Assembly: GCA_037145635.1 (NCBI GenBank)
Contig: JBBCXB010000007.1
Location: 124,001 to 188,000, forward strand
Source: JAATFS01 sp037145635
GTDB taxonomy: Bacteria > Pseudomonadota > Gammaproteobacteria > Xanthomonadales > Xanthomonadaceae
Length of the DNA: 64,000 bases
Direction of reading: 5' to 3'
Shown: positions 1-8,585 of the stretch, piece after piece
Numbering within the stretch: the stretch's first letter is position 1
How the letters are laid out: every line of letters starts with the position of its first letter
Position numbers and translations under genes: made by a program
The notes under the pieces: model-generated
The model's input: the letters and a program-made list of their open reading frames with translations, nothing else
Databases searched by the model: none
What the model was told of the DNA's origin: nothing

Positions 1-284
<284 letters not shown>

Positions 285-310
285 AGGGCCTCATCTTAGC
301 AGTCACGCAA

Positions 311-338
311 TTGGACTGCTCGGTACAGAAAAAGTTCC
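311..338 (-). promoter_or_regulatory. sigma-E (RpoE)-type promoter for rpoH
   Basis: Read on the minus strand, GGAACTT (332-338) is followed by a 16-base spacer and TCCAA (311-315). The established sigma-E consensus is GGAACTT, 15-16 bases, then TCAAA or TCTGA. The element ends 27 bases before the rpoH ATG at 284. The -35 matches fully and the -10 matches 4 of 5. Control of rpoH by an extracytoplasmic sigma factor is known from enteric bacteria; its use here is inferred from position and sequence. Confidence 0.5.
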
Positions 339-483
339 AGCGTTCCATTCATGCAACGCTTAGCCACCCCTTGACCTGTACGTTCCACAGGCAAGCGGGT
401 GGATTCGAGGAGCCACGCTACCACCGCGCCCGCCGCTCGTCCGTGACGAAAACCCACCCCGCCCCCTGTCCGGGCGAGGGCGT

Positions 484-1212
484 TCAGCCCCCGGTGAGCG
501 AGGCCTGCAGCGCGCTGCGCGGGGGCAGCCGCCAGTCGATCGCGCCCAGCCCGCGCCGGGCCAGGTACTCGTTGGCGGTGGAGAAGTGCCGGCACCCCAG
601 GAAGCCCCGGTGCGCGGACAGCGGCGAGGGATGCGGTGCCTTCAGCACCCGATGGCGCGAGGTGTCGATGACCTTGCCCTTGGCCTGGGCGTAGCTGCCC
701 CACAACAGGAACACCAGCCCCTCGCGCTCGCGGTTGAGGGTGTCGACCACGTGGTCGGTGAAACCTTCCCAGCCCTTGCCCTGGTGGGCGCCGGCCCGGC
801 CCTCCTCCACCGTCAGCACCGCGTTGAGCAGCAGCACGCCGCGCTGCGCCCACGGCAGCAGGCAGCCGTGGTCCGGCCTCGGCAGGTGCAGGTCGTCCTC
901 GATTTCCTTGTAGATGTTCAGCAGCGACGGCGGCACCGGCACGCCGGGCTGCACCGAGAAGCACAGCCCGTGCGCCTGGCCGGCGCCGTGGTACGGGTCC
1001 TGGCCGAGGATGACGACCTTGACCTGCTCGAACGGGGTGGCGTCGAACGCGGCGAAGATCTGCGGGCCCGGCGGGAAGATGCGCGCGCCGGCGGCCTTGC
1101 GCTGGCGCAGGAAGGCCGACAGCGCCTGCATGTCCGGGCGCAGCAGCCAGTCGCCGACGCGCGCCTTCCACGACGGTTCCAGCTGGATGCGGGCCTCGCC
1201 GTCGGCGCTCAT
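484..1212 (-). CDS. ung: uracil-DNA glycosylase
   Basis: Removes uracil from DNA as the first step of base excision repair. The 242-aa product is full length for family 1 UDG. It has the water-activating motif GQDPYHGAGQAHGLCFSV, with the catalytic Asp in GQDPYH, and the uracil-binding LLLNAVLTVEEG. The C-terminal HPSPLSAHRGFLGCRHFS motif carries the conserved catalytic His and the Leu intercalation loop. The ATG at 1212 overlaps the stop of the upstream response regulator by four bases (ATGA), so the two are probably translationally coupled. Nothing in the protein looks abnormal. Confidence 0.97.
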   Translation of the reverse strand: MSADGEARIQLEPSWKARVGDWLLRPDMQALSAFLRQRKAAGARIFPPGPQIFAAFDATPFEQVKVVILGQDPYHGAGQAHGLCFSVQPGVPVPPSLLNIYKEIEDDLHLPRPDHGCLLPWAQRGVLLLNAVLTVEEGRAGAHQGKGWEGFTDHVVDTLNREREGLVFLLWGSYAQAKGKVIDTSRHRVLKAPHPSPLSAHRGFLGCRHFSTANEYLARRGLGAIDWRLPPRSALQASLTGG

Positions 1213-2051
1213 GGCGCCACCGCCGGGTCGTCCAGCCGGGCCAGCCGCAGCTGGAACATGACCTTGGTCACCAGAAGACGCTCCTCTATCGGTTTCTGCA
1301 CCAGGTCGTTGGCGCCGGCGCGCAGCAGCTCGGACTGGTTGCGGGGATTGGTGTCGCCGGTCATCACCAGCACCGGCAGGCGGCGCTTGCCGTAGGCGAA
1401 GTCGACGCGGATGCGCTGCACCACGTCGCGGCCGTTGAGCTCGCCCTTCAGGGTGACGTCGGTCAGCACCAGGTCGATGCGGCGGCCGGTGCGGCCCAGC
1501 GACTCGGCGGTCATCAGCGCGAACGCGTCCTCGGCGGTCAGCACGTGCACCACCTTCAGCCCCTGGCGCTCGAGCATGCGCTTGGTCGCCTCGGCCACCA
1601 CCCGGCTGTCCTCGACGTAGAGCACGGTGGCACCGGCCACCGGCGCGGGCTGCACGTAGCCGCGAATGAAGGTGGCCAGCGCCTCGTGGCCGAGCGCCTT
1701 GTCGAAGTAGTCGGTGACGTCCTCGGTGAAGCGGCGCTCGACCAGGTGCTGCTGGGCGTCGCCGGAGACCACGATCACCGGCACGTAGGCCTGGCCGGCG
1801 GCCTCGCGCACGCTGCGCGCCAGCGCCAGGCCGTCGCCGTCGGGCAGCGACAGCGAGGTCGTCACCAGGTCCACCGCGCCGGCCTCGAGCGCCAGCCGCG
1901 CCTCGGCGATGCTCGCGCAGCCGACCACGTCCACCGCGGCCAGCTCGCGCTGCAGCACGTCGGCGATCAGCTTGCGGACCAGCCGCGACCCGTCCACCAC
2001 CATGATGCGGGGCGCGTCGCTGATCACGTGCTTGAGGTCCGGGGGACGCAT
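1209..2051 (-). CDS. tandem-receiver response regulator, first receiver degenerate
   Basis: A 280-aa protein made of two CheY-like receiver domains with no output domain. Receiver 2 (from about residue 145: VLYVEDS, then LVLTDVTL, VMTGD, QKPI) keeps all catalytic positions, including the phospho-acceptor Asp. Receiver 1 (IMVVDGS, LVTTSLSLPDGDG, VVSGD, YFDKAL) keeps one acidic residue, the Ser/Thr and the Lys. Its second acidic residue is Gly and its acceptor Asp is Ser, so it should not be phosphorylated. The ATG at 2051 starts 7 bases after the ftsX stop, so the gene probably belongs to the ftsE-ftsX-regulator-ung unit. Its partner kinase is unknown. Confidence 0.9.
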   Translation of the reverse strand: MRPPDLKHVISDAPRIMVVDGSRLVRKLIADVLQRELAAVDVVGCASIAEARLALEAGAVDLVTTSLSLPDGDGLALARSVREAAGQAYVPVIVVSGDAQQHLVERRFTEDVTDYFDKALGHEALATFIRGYVQPAPVAGATVLYVEDSRVVAEATKRMLERQGLKVVHVLTAEDAFALMTAESLGRTGRRIDLVLTDVTLKGELNGRDVVQRIRVDFAYGKRRLPVLVMTGDTNPRNQSELLRAGANDLVQKPIEERLLVTKVMFQLRLARLDDPAVAP

Positions 2052-2058
2052 GCCGGGA

Positions 2059-3021
2059 TCAGGTCTGGGTCGGGCGGGTCTGGCGCAGGAAATGCCCGGT
2101 GACCAGCCACGCGCCGAGCCAGCCGAGCACGCCGGTGCCCACCAGCACCAGGCCGGCGTGCAGCGGGTCCAGCCCGTGCAGGGCGAAGCGGCTGCCATAG
2201 CTGTCGGCCAGCGCCGCCAGCGGCGTGCGCAGGGCCAGCCCCGAGGCCGCGATCAGCCCCAGCGCGACCACGCCGGCCCCCAGCCCGTACCACGCGCCGA
2301 GGTAGAGGAAGGGCCGCCGGATGAAACCGTCGCTGGCGCCCAGCAGTTGCAGCACCCCGATCTCCTCGCGCCGCGACTGGATGTCCAGGCGCACGGTGTT
2401 GCCGACCACCAGCACCGCGCCGGCGCCCAGCAGCGCCGACAGCACCTGCACCAGGCGCTCGCCGAAGCGCAGCCAGCCGTCCAGGCGCTGGCGCCACAGC
2501 GCATCGTGCTGCACCAGGTCGGCCTGCGGCAGCGCCTGCAGCACCTGCGCCAGGGCGGCGTCGTCGCCGTCGGCGGCGGGAGTGACGACCAGCAGGGTCG
2601 GCAGCGGGTTCTCGCCCAGGGCGCCGATCGCCTCGTCGAGCCTGGCGCTCTCGCGCAGCTCCGCCAGGCCCTGATCGGGCGTGCGCAGCGCCACCCCGGC
2701 CACGTCCGCGCGTGCGCGCAGCTGCCCGGCCAACGCGGCGGCGCCGCCGGCGTCGAGTTCGGTCTTGAGGAACAGGTTGATCTCGCGCGACTGCTGCACG
2801 CTGCCGGCCAGGTGCTTGAGGTTGTCCAGCGCGATCGACAGGCCCAGCGGCAACGCCAGCGCCAGCGCCATCACCACGATGGTGAGCAGCGTCGCCCACG
2901 GCTTGCGCAGGACCCGGCCCAGGCTGAAGACCACGCTGTGGAGGTGATGGTCGAACCACACCCCCAGGCGCGAGGGCGAGGCGGTGGCGGCCTGGGACAG
3001 GGACGGTGCGGGCTTGCTCAT
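2059..3021 (-). CDS. ftsX: cell-division ABC transporter permease FtsX
   Basis: Integral membrane half of the FtsEX complex, which links the divisome to periplasmic murein hydrolase activation. The 320-aa protein has a cytoplasmic N-terminus, a first membrane helix (around residues 42-65, ATLLTIVVMALALALPLGL), and an extracellular domain of about 100 residues. Three further helices follow in the C-terminal FtsX/MacB permease domain, with the hallmark VVGNTVRLDIQSRREEIGVL and LLGASDGFIRRPFL. The ATG at 3021 overlaps the ftsE stop by four bases, the usual tight coupling of this pair. Confidence 0.97.
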   Translation of the reverse strand: MSKPAPSLSQAATASPSRLGVWFDHHLHSVVFSLGRVLRKPWATLLTIVVMALALALPLGLSIALDNLKHLAGSVQQSREINLFLKTELDAGGAAALAGQLRARADVAGVALRTPDQGLAELRESARLDEAIGALGENPLPTLLVVTPAADGDDAALAQVLQALPQADLVQHDALWRQRLDGWLRFGERLVQVLSALLGAGAVLVVGNTVRLDIQSRREEIGVLQLLGASDGFIRRPFLYLGAWYGLGAGVVALGLIAASGLALRTPLAALADSYGSRFALHGLDPLHAGLVLVGTGVLGWLGAWLVTGHFLRQTRPTQT

Positions 3022-3704
3022 TCGGCGAGGTCCTGCGGCGAGATGTCGTCGACCAGGCGACCATGGTCCAGGATCAGCACGCGCCGGCGCATCTGCTTGA
3101 GCAGGGCCAGGTCGTGGCTGACCACCAGCACGCTGGTGCCGCGCGCCGGCAGTTCGGCGAACAGCTGCATGATCTCGGCCGCCAGCGTGGGGTCGAGGTT
3201 GCCGGTGGGCTCGTCGGCCACCAGCAGCCGCGGCTCGCCGACGATGGCACGGGCGATGCCCACGCGCTGCTGCTCGCCGGCCGACAGCTGCGACGGCAGC
3301 GCCTTCTCGCGGTGGGCCAGGCCGATGCGCTCCAGCGCCGAGCGCACGCGCTTGCCGATCTCGCCGCGGCGGGTGCCGCGCAGGATCAGCGGCAGCGCCA
3401 CGTTCTCGGCGATGCTGCGGTCGGTGAGCAGGCGGTGGTCCTGGTAGACCGCGCCCACCTCGCGCCGGTGCAGCGCCACCCGGCCGCCGCGCACCTTGAG
3501 CAGGTTGCGCTCGCCGAAGATCACCGCGCCCCGGCTGGGGCGCTCGCTGAGGTGGATCAGCTTGAGCAGCGTGCTCTTGCCGGCACCGGAGTGGCCGGTG
3601 ACGAACAGCATCTCGCCTTCGGCCACCTCGAAGCTGACATCGGTCAGCGCCTGGTGGCCCCCGGCGTACTGCTTGCTGACATTGTCGAAACGCAGGACGG
3701 TCAT
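3018..3704 (-). CDS. ftsE: cell-division ATP-binding protein FtsE
   Basis: ATPase of the FtsEX complex on the cytoplasmic face of the septal membrane. The 228-aa product has a full ABC cassette: Walker A GHSGAGKST, Q-loop AVYQDHRLL, signature LSAGEQQRVGIARAI, Walker B RLLVADEPTGNLD and the switch His in VVSHD. The start ATG at 3704 gives the usual FtsE N-terminus (MTVLRFDNVSKQY). The open frame runs further upstream, but that part has no homology signal. It is the first gene of the minus-strand ftsE-ftsX-regulator-ung run. Confidence 0.97.
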   Translation of the reverse strand: MTVLRFDNVSKQYAGGHQALTDVSFEVAEGEMLFVTGHSGAGKSTLLKLIHLSERPSRGAVIFGERNLLKVRGGRVALHRREVGAVYQDHRLLTDRSIAENVALPLILRGTRRGEIGKRVRSALERIGLAHREKALPSQLSAGEQQRVGIARAIVGEPRLLVADEPTGNLDPTLAAEIMQLFAELPARGTSVLVVSHDLALLKQMRRRVLILDHGRLVDDISPQDLAE

Positions 3705-4067
3705 GCGGCGATTATGCCGGACGCGTCCGCCGATGCGCCGCCCGGCGCGACATCCGCCGGCCCGGGACCGGGCGCTCCGCCGCCGGGCCGGCCCTCTCGG
3801 GCCACGGCCGGCGCAGTGCCCGGCCGCATGGACCGCCCGCCGGCAACCGGTCGCTCTCGCGCGGCAGCGCCACCGCGGCGGGCAGGACGAAAGCGGCAAA
3901 GAAGGAAGGAATGACGGGCGAGGGAGGCGTGCTCGACCTTGCTCGCCTCGGCTCGCTGCGGCCGTGGCCGTGGCCGGCTGGCGTGCCGGCCGCCGCGGCG
4001 CGGGGCCGGCGTCTCGGCGCGCCGCGCCGCCGCCCGGGTGAGGGCGACAGCGACGGCGGCGGCGGCG
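3705..4067. other. intergenic region between ftsE and rhlB
   Basis: This 363-base, extremely GC-rich stretch lies between the rhlB stop and the ftsE start, both on the minus strand. Open frames cross it on both strands, but they are compositional: the translations are Arg/Ala/Pro-rich and show no domain or convincing ribosome binding site. It should contain the ftsE promoter and the end of the rhlB transcript. I could not place either confidently. Confidence 0.5.
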
Positions 4068-5840
4068 TTACTGGCCCGACATCATCGAGCGGATCTTGCG
4101 CCCGATGCGGGTCAGGAACGAGTCGTTGCCCGAGGCCTGGTCCGGGCGCGCCACGCGCACCGGCTTGGCGAGCACCTGGGTCGGCTTGCGCGGCGCGGCA
4201 ACGGCGGGAGCCGGAACCTGCTGCGGGTCGACCACGGCGGTCTCCGCCCCCTCGGCGCCCTCGACCGGACGGCCGTGGCGACGACGGCGACGCTTGCGCG
4301 GCGCGCGCTCGCCCTCGCCGGCGGGTACCGAGCCGGCACCCGGCACGGCCGCGGCCACCGGCGCGACCGGCTGCGGCGCGGCCACCGGGTCCTGGGCCTG
4401 CGGCTCGGCCGCAGCGGCCACCGCCTCGCCTTCCGGATGCGGCTTGCGCGGACGGCGCGGACGGCCATCGGCCCCGCGTTCGCCCGCCGGCCCGTCGCGG
4501 CGCGGGCCGCGGCCGGCCCCGGCGCCACCGGGCTTGCCACGGCCGCCGCCACGGCGCTCCTCGTCGGCGGCGCGCTGCTCGCGCGCCTCGCGGAAGATCT
4601 CGCCGACGCTCTCGTTCTCGCCGGCGTCCTCGCCCGCCACCGCCACGCGCTCGGGGCGCGGCAGCGCCACCAGCAGCTCGGAAGTGACCGGCTCGACCGG
4701 GATCTTCTGCTCGATGTAGGCCTCGATGTCCGGCAGGCTCATCGCGTAGCGCTCGCAGGCGAAGCTGATCGCGTCGCCCTCCTCGCCCAACCGCGCGGTG
4801 CGGCCGATGCGGTGCACGTAGTCCTCGGCGTCGAACGGCAGGTCGTAGTTGTAGACGTACTTGACGCCGTCGATGTGCAGGCCGCGCGCGGCCACGTCGG
4901 TGGCCACCAGGATCTCGAGCTGGCCCTTCTGGAAGCGGTTGAGCAGGGTCTCGCGCTTCTTCTGCGGCACGTCGCCGGAGAGCACGCCGACCCTGTAGCC
5001 GTTGCGCTCCAGCGAGCGCGCCACGCGCTCGACGAAGGCCTTGGTGTTGACGAACACCATGGTGCGCGCGCCCTCGCTGCGCGACAGCAGGCCCAGCAGC
5101 AGGGTCAGCTTCTCCTCGTCGGAGGGGAAGTAGATGCGCTGGCGCACGCGCGCGGCGGTGATGCTCTCGGTCTCGACGACCAGCTTCTCCGGCTCGTTCA
5201 TGTGCTCGTAGGCCAGCTCCAGCACGCGGTGGCTGAGGGTGGCCGAGAACAGCAGGGTCTGGCGCGTGCCGCGCTCGGGCATGCGCCGCAGCAGGAAGCG
5301 GATGTCCTTGATGAAGCCCAGGTCGAACATGCGGTCGGCCTCGTCGAGCACGCAGATCTCGCAGGCATGCAGCGAGACCACCTTGTGCTGCTTGACGTAG
5401 TCGATCAGGCGGCCGGGGGTGGCGATGATCACGTCCACGCCCTGCTGCAGCAGTTCGCGCTGCTTGTCGTAGTCCACGCCGCCGTAGACCAGGGCGAAGC
5501 GCAGGCCCAGGTCGGCGCCGAACTTGACCGCGTCCTTGTGGATCTGGATCGCCAGCTCGCGGGTCGGGGCCAGGATCAGCGCGCGCGGGTCCTCCGGCTT
5601 GCGGTCGGCCAGGGCCGGCCGGATCAGCAGGCGGTTGATCACCGCCACCAGGAACGCCAGGGTCTTGCCGGTGCCGGTCTGGGCCTGGCCGGCGACGTCG
5701 CGGCCGGCCAGCGCGACCGGCAGGGTCAGCGCCTGGATCGGCGTGCATCGGGTGAAGCCCGCCCCTTCCAGCCCGGCGAGCAGCGTCGGGTGCAGGTCAA
5801 ACGTGGAAAAAGTCAAATCGGTCAGCGGTTTGTCGCTCAT
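4068..5840 (-). CDS. rhlB: DEAD-box ATP-dependent RNA helicase RhlB
   Basis: Unwinds structured RNA, in enterics as part of the RNA degradosome. The 590-aa protein begins MSDKPLTDLTFSTFDLHP and shows the complete DEAD-box set: Q motif FTRCTPIQALTLP, AQTGTGKT, PTRELAIQI, VLDEADRMFDLGF, SAT, then VATDVAARGLHIDG and HRIGRTARLG. Residues from about 430 form a long basic tail rich in Arg, Gly, Ala and Pro, ending RKIRSMMSGQ. This makes it about 170 aa longer than E. coli RhlB and is typical of Xanthomonadaceae. An adjacent ATG at 5843 is an alternative start. Divergent trxA starts 197 bases away. Confidence 0.96.
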   Translation of the reverse strand: MSDKPLTDLTFSTFDLHPTLLAGLEGAGFTRCTPIQALTLPVALAGRDVAGQAQTGTGKTLAFLVAVINRLLIRPALADRKPEDPRALILAPTRELAIQIHKDAVKFGADLGLRFALVYGGVDYDKQRELLQQGVDVIIATPGRLIDYVKQHKVVSLHACEICVLDEADRMFDLGFIKDIRFLLRRMPERGTRQTLLFSATLSHRVLELAYEHMNEPEKLVVETESITAARVRQRIYFPSDEEKLTLLLGLLSRSEGARTMVFVNTKAFVERVARSLERNGYRVGVLSGDVPQKKRETLLNRFQKGQLEILVATDVAARGLHIDGVKYVYNYDLPFDAEDYVHRIGRTARLGEEGDAISFACERYAMSLPDIEAYIEQKIPVEPVTSELLVALPRPERVAVAGEDAGENESVGEIFREAREQRAADEERRGGGRGKPGGAGAGRGPRRDGPAGERGADGRPRRPRKPHPEGEAVAAAAEPQAQDPVAAPQPVAPVAAAVPGAGSVPAGEGERAPRKRRRRRHGRPVEGAEGAETAVVDPQQVPAPAVAAPRKPTQVLAKPVRVARPDQASGNDSFLTRIGRKIRSMMSGQ

Positions 5841-6039
5841 CATTCCGTCTTCGTGGAGGCGCCCGGACAGCCCGGTGCGCGGCCTTGCATCGATTCCGGC
5901 AGCGTCGCAAACTGCGGCCCTTGCGCCGGACAGCGCGGCTTCAGGACAGGCTCTTGATTCCACCGCGCAATGCCCCAGTTTACCGCAATGCGGCGGCCAC
6001 CCTCTTCCGGGCGGCTTCCATCGGTTCCAGGAGACCAAA

Positions 6040-6381
6040 GTGAACGACAAGGTTGTGCATGTTGGCGAAGCCGACTTCGAGAAGGCGGTGCTGCAGTCGG
6101 ACCAGCCGGTACTGGTGGATTTCTGGGCCGAATGGTGTGGCCCCTGCAAGATGATCTCGCCGGTGCTGGACGACCTGGCCGAGTCCTACGACGGCCGGCT
6201 CAAGGTCGCCAAGGTGAATCTGGACCAGAACCGGGCGCTGGCGATCAAGTACCACGTCCGCTCGATCCCGATGCTGCTGCTGTTCAAGAACGGCGAGGTC
6301 CAGGCCACCCAGATCGGGGCGGTGGGCAAGGGCCAGCTGACCCAGATGATCGACAAGACCCTGGGCGGCGCCGTCGCCTGA
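6040..6381 (+). CDS. trxA: thioredoxin
   Basis: Small cytoplasmic thiol-disulfide reductant, 113 aa. The active site FWAEWCGPCKM is intact. Other thioredoxin landmarks are the buried Asp in PVLVDFWA, the cis-Pro in RSIPMLLLF and the closing FKNGEVQATQIGAVGKG segment. I chose the GTG at 6040 because AGGAG (6029-6033) sits six bases upstream and the protein then starts at the usual thioredoxin length. The open frame extends far upstream but there overlaps the start of rhlB in antisense. A hairpin follows the stop codon. Confidence 0.96.
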   Translation: MNDKVVHVGEADFEKAVLQSDQPVLVDFWAEWCGPCKMISPVLDDLAESYDGRLKVAKVNLDQNRALAIKYHVRSIPMLLLFKNGEVQATQIGAVGKGQLTQMIDKTLGGAVA

Positions 6382-6389
6382 GGGTTTCC

Positions 6390-6410
6390 GCCCCGTCCCA
6401 CGGACGGGGC
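6390..6410 (+). terminator. hairpin after trxA
   Basis: A perfect 9-bp stem (GCCCCGTCC / GGACGGGGC) with a three-base loop begins 8 bases after the trxA stop. No T-run follows, so it may act as a weak intrinsic terminator or a 3'-end stabiliser. Confidence 0.45.
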
Positions 6411-6520
6411 ACCGCTGCCGCCCTGGCAGTTAAATCAGGGGTCTCCGCGCCGCTTGCGCCCGTGCGCGGCGCGATGTTAGTGTCAGTTCATCCGGCCGCG
6501 TCCGCGTGCCGCCGCACCCC

Positions 6521-6539
6521 TCTAGAATCTCCTTCTAGA
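6521..6539. promoter_or_regulatory. inverted repeat over a -10-like box upstream of rho
   Basis: TCTAGAA (6521-6527) and TTCTAGA (6533-6539) form a perfect 7-bp inverted repeat with a five-base spacer, about 60 bases before the rho start. The left arm contains TAGAAT (6523-6528), a good -10 hexamer. No clear -35 is visible at the right distance. A DNA-binding protein or an RNA hairpin at the transcript start could regulate rho here; this is inference. Confidence 0.4.
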
Positions 6540-6599
6540 CTTCCCCAACCAAAGTTCGCCCTGCCGGGCGCTCGCATCTCTTAGCGAGGAATCAAGCAC

Positions 6600-8363
6600 T
6601 TGTCCGAGAATACTTCTTCCGAAACCGGGAGCGTCGACGCTCCTGTCGAAAAGCGCGTGCGCAAGCCCCGCGTGACCAAGACGGCAGCCGAGGGCGGCGA
6701 CACCGGCGCCGGCCAGCAGCCCAACCTGCCGCTGCCCGCCAGCCCCGCCCCCGAAGCGCCCGCCCCCCGGCCGTCCGCTCCGGCCGCTGCCGAGACCGCA
6801 GCGCCGAGCGCGCCGAACCCGAATTCCGGTTCGGGCGATGCCGGCGGTGGCGACGGCCACGGCGAGCCGCGTGATGGCGGCAACCCGAATGGCCAGCGCT
6901 TCAACAACCCCAACGCGAACAATCCGAACGCGCAGGGCGGCCAGAACCAGAACCAGCAGGGCAACAACAACCGCCGCGACCGCTTCCGCAACCGCCGCGA
7001 CCGCAACCGCGACCGCTTCGGCAACGAAGGCATGCCGGCCGACGGCGCCAACGAACCCTTCGTGCCGCGCCCGCACCCGGCCGTGCCCGAGGGCTTCCCG
7101 GCCTATTCGCTGAGCGACCTGAAGCGGATGCCGGCGCAGAAGCTGCTCGACATCGCCGACCAGCTCAACATCCAGGAAGGCGTGGCCCGCGCCCGCAAGC
7201 AGGACGTGATCTTCGCGCTGCTGAAGGTGCTGACCCGCCACGGCGAAGGCGTCGCCGCCGACGGCGTGCTGGAGATCCTGCCCGACGGCTTCGGCTTCCT
7301 GCGCGCGGCCGAGGCCAGCTACCTGGCCGGCCCGGACGATACCTACATCTCGCCCAGCCAGATCCGCCGCTTCAACCTGCGCACCGGCGACCACCTGTCC
7401 GGCCGCATCCGCTTCCCGAAGGACGGCGAGCGCTACTTCGCGCTGTCGATCGTCGACACCATCAACGGCGAGCCGCTGGAAGCGAGCAAGAACAAGGTCC
7501 TGTTCGAGAACCTGACCCCGCTGTTCCCGCGCAAGCGCTTCACCCTGGAGCGCGGCAACGGCTCGTCCGAGGACATCTCCGGGCGCATCCTCGACCTGAT
7601 GGCGCCGCAGGGCAAGGGCCAGCGCGCCCTGATCGTGTCGCCGCCTAAGGCCGGCAAGACCATGCTGATGCAGCAGGTGGCGACCGCGATCACCACCAAC
7701 CACCCGGACGTGCACCTGATCGTGCTGCTGATCGACGAGCGCCCCGAGGAAGTGACCGAGATGCAGCGCACCGTGCGCGGCGAGGTCATCTCCTCGACCT
7801 TCGACGAGCCGGCCGCGCGCCACGTGCAGGTCGCCGAGATGGTGATCGAGCGCGCCAAGCGCCTGGTCGAGCACAAGAAGGACGTGGTGATCCTGCTCGA
7901 TTCGATCACCCGCCTGGCGCGCGCCTACAACAACGTCGTGCCCAGCTCCGGCAAGGTGCTCAGCGGCGGCGTGGACGCCAACGCGCTGCACCGCCCGAAG
8001 CGCTTCTTCGGCGCGGCCCGCAACGTCGAGGAAGGCGGCTCGCTGACCATCATCGCCACCGCGCTGGTCGACACCGGCAGCAAGATGGACGAGGTGATCT
8101 ACGAGGAGTTCAAGGGCACCGGCAACAGCGAAGTGCACCTGAACCGCCGCATCGCCGAGAAGCGCGTCTACCCGGCGATCGACATCAACCGCTCGGGCAC
8201 CCGCCGCGAGGACCTGCTGATCGAGCCGGAGCTGCTGCAGAAGATCTGGATCCTGCGCAAGCTGCTGCACCCGATGGACGAGATCGCCGCGATGGAGTTC
8301 CTGCTGGACAAGATGAAGAACACCAAGTCCAACGACGAGTTCTTCGGTTCGATGAAGCGCTGA
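6600..8363 (+). CDS. rho: transcription termination factor Rho with N-terminal low-complexity extension
   Basis: Hexameric RNA helicase that ends transcription at Rho-dependent sites. The 587-aa product starts at TTG (6600) after a good AGCGAGGA ribosome site. The canonical Rho begins near residue 168 (YSLSDLKRMPAQKLLDIADQL) and continues with the RNA-binding DGFGFLRAAEASYLAGPDD, Walker A PPKAGKTMLMQ, Walker B VVILLDSITRLARAYN and the Q/R-loop region. The first ~167 residues are an Ala/Pro stretch, then an Asn/Gln-rich run (about 98-122) and an Arg/Asp-rich run (about 123-140). This is much longer than E. coli Rho (419 aa) but in line with relatives in this family. A strong terminator follows. 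Confidence 0.97.
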   Translation: MSENTSSETGSVDAPVEKRVRKPRVTKTAAEGGDTGAGQQPNLPLPASPAPEAPAPRPSAPAAAETAAPSAPNPNSGSGDAGGGDGHGEPRDGGNPNGQRFNNPNANNPNAQGGQNQNQQGNNNRRDRFRNRRDRNRDRFGNEGMPADGANEPFVPRPHPAVPEGFPAYSLSDLKRMPAQKLLDIADQLNIQEGVARARKQDVIFALLKVLTRHGEGVAADGVLEILPDGFGFLRAAEASYLAGPDDTYISPSQIRRFNLRTGDHLSGRIRFPKDGERYFALSIVDTINGEPLEASKNKVLFENLTPLFPRKRFTLERGNGSSEDISGRILDLMAPQGKGQRALIVSPPKAGKTMLMQQVATAITTNHPDVHLIVLLIDERPEEVTEMQRTVRGEVISSTFDEPAARHVQVAEMVIERAKRLVEHKKDVVILLDSITRLARAYNNVVPSSGKVLSGGVDANALHRPKRFFGAARNVEEGGSLTIIATALVDTGSKMDEVIYEEFKGTGNSEVHLNRRIAEKRVYPAIDINRSGTRREDLLIEPELLQKIWILRKLLHPMDEIAAMEFLLDKMKNTKSNDEFFGSMKR

Positions 8364-8380
8364 GTCCGGCGCCCCGTCGT

Positions 8381-8415
8381 ACGCACAACGCCCCGCTGGT
8401 CGGGGCGTTGTGCGT
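8381..8415 (+). terminator. strong intrinsic terminator after rho
   Basis: A perfect 15-bp stem (ACGCACAACGCCCCG and its complement) with a CTGGT loop starts 17 bases after the rho stop and is followed by TTTCC. The T-run is short, but the stem is the longest perfect hairpin seen in the window. Confidence 0.85.
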
Positions 8416-8585
8416 TTCCGGGTCCGGGTGCTGCGCGCGCCGTGCCTGCCGCCGCTGCGGCGGACGGCGTTCGTCCCTGCAGGCCCGCCACTGGTCACCG
8501 CCGCCCCCGCCCCCGTCCCCTCGACGGCCGCGCCGCGGCCGGCCGCGTCCACAGTGGCGGCCGGTTCCCTCAGGCGAGACACGGC

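Noticed and set aside
5524..6039. A longer N-terminus for thioredoxin
   Set aside because: The frame overlaps the start of rhlB in antisense and adds no domain. The GTG at 6040 has a ribosome site and gives the normal thioredoxin length.
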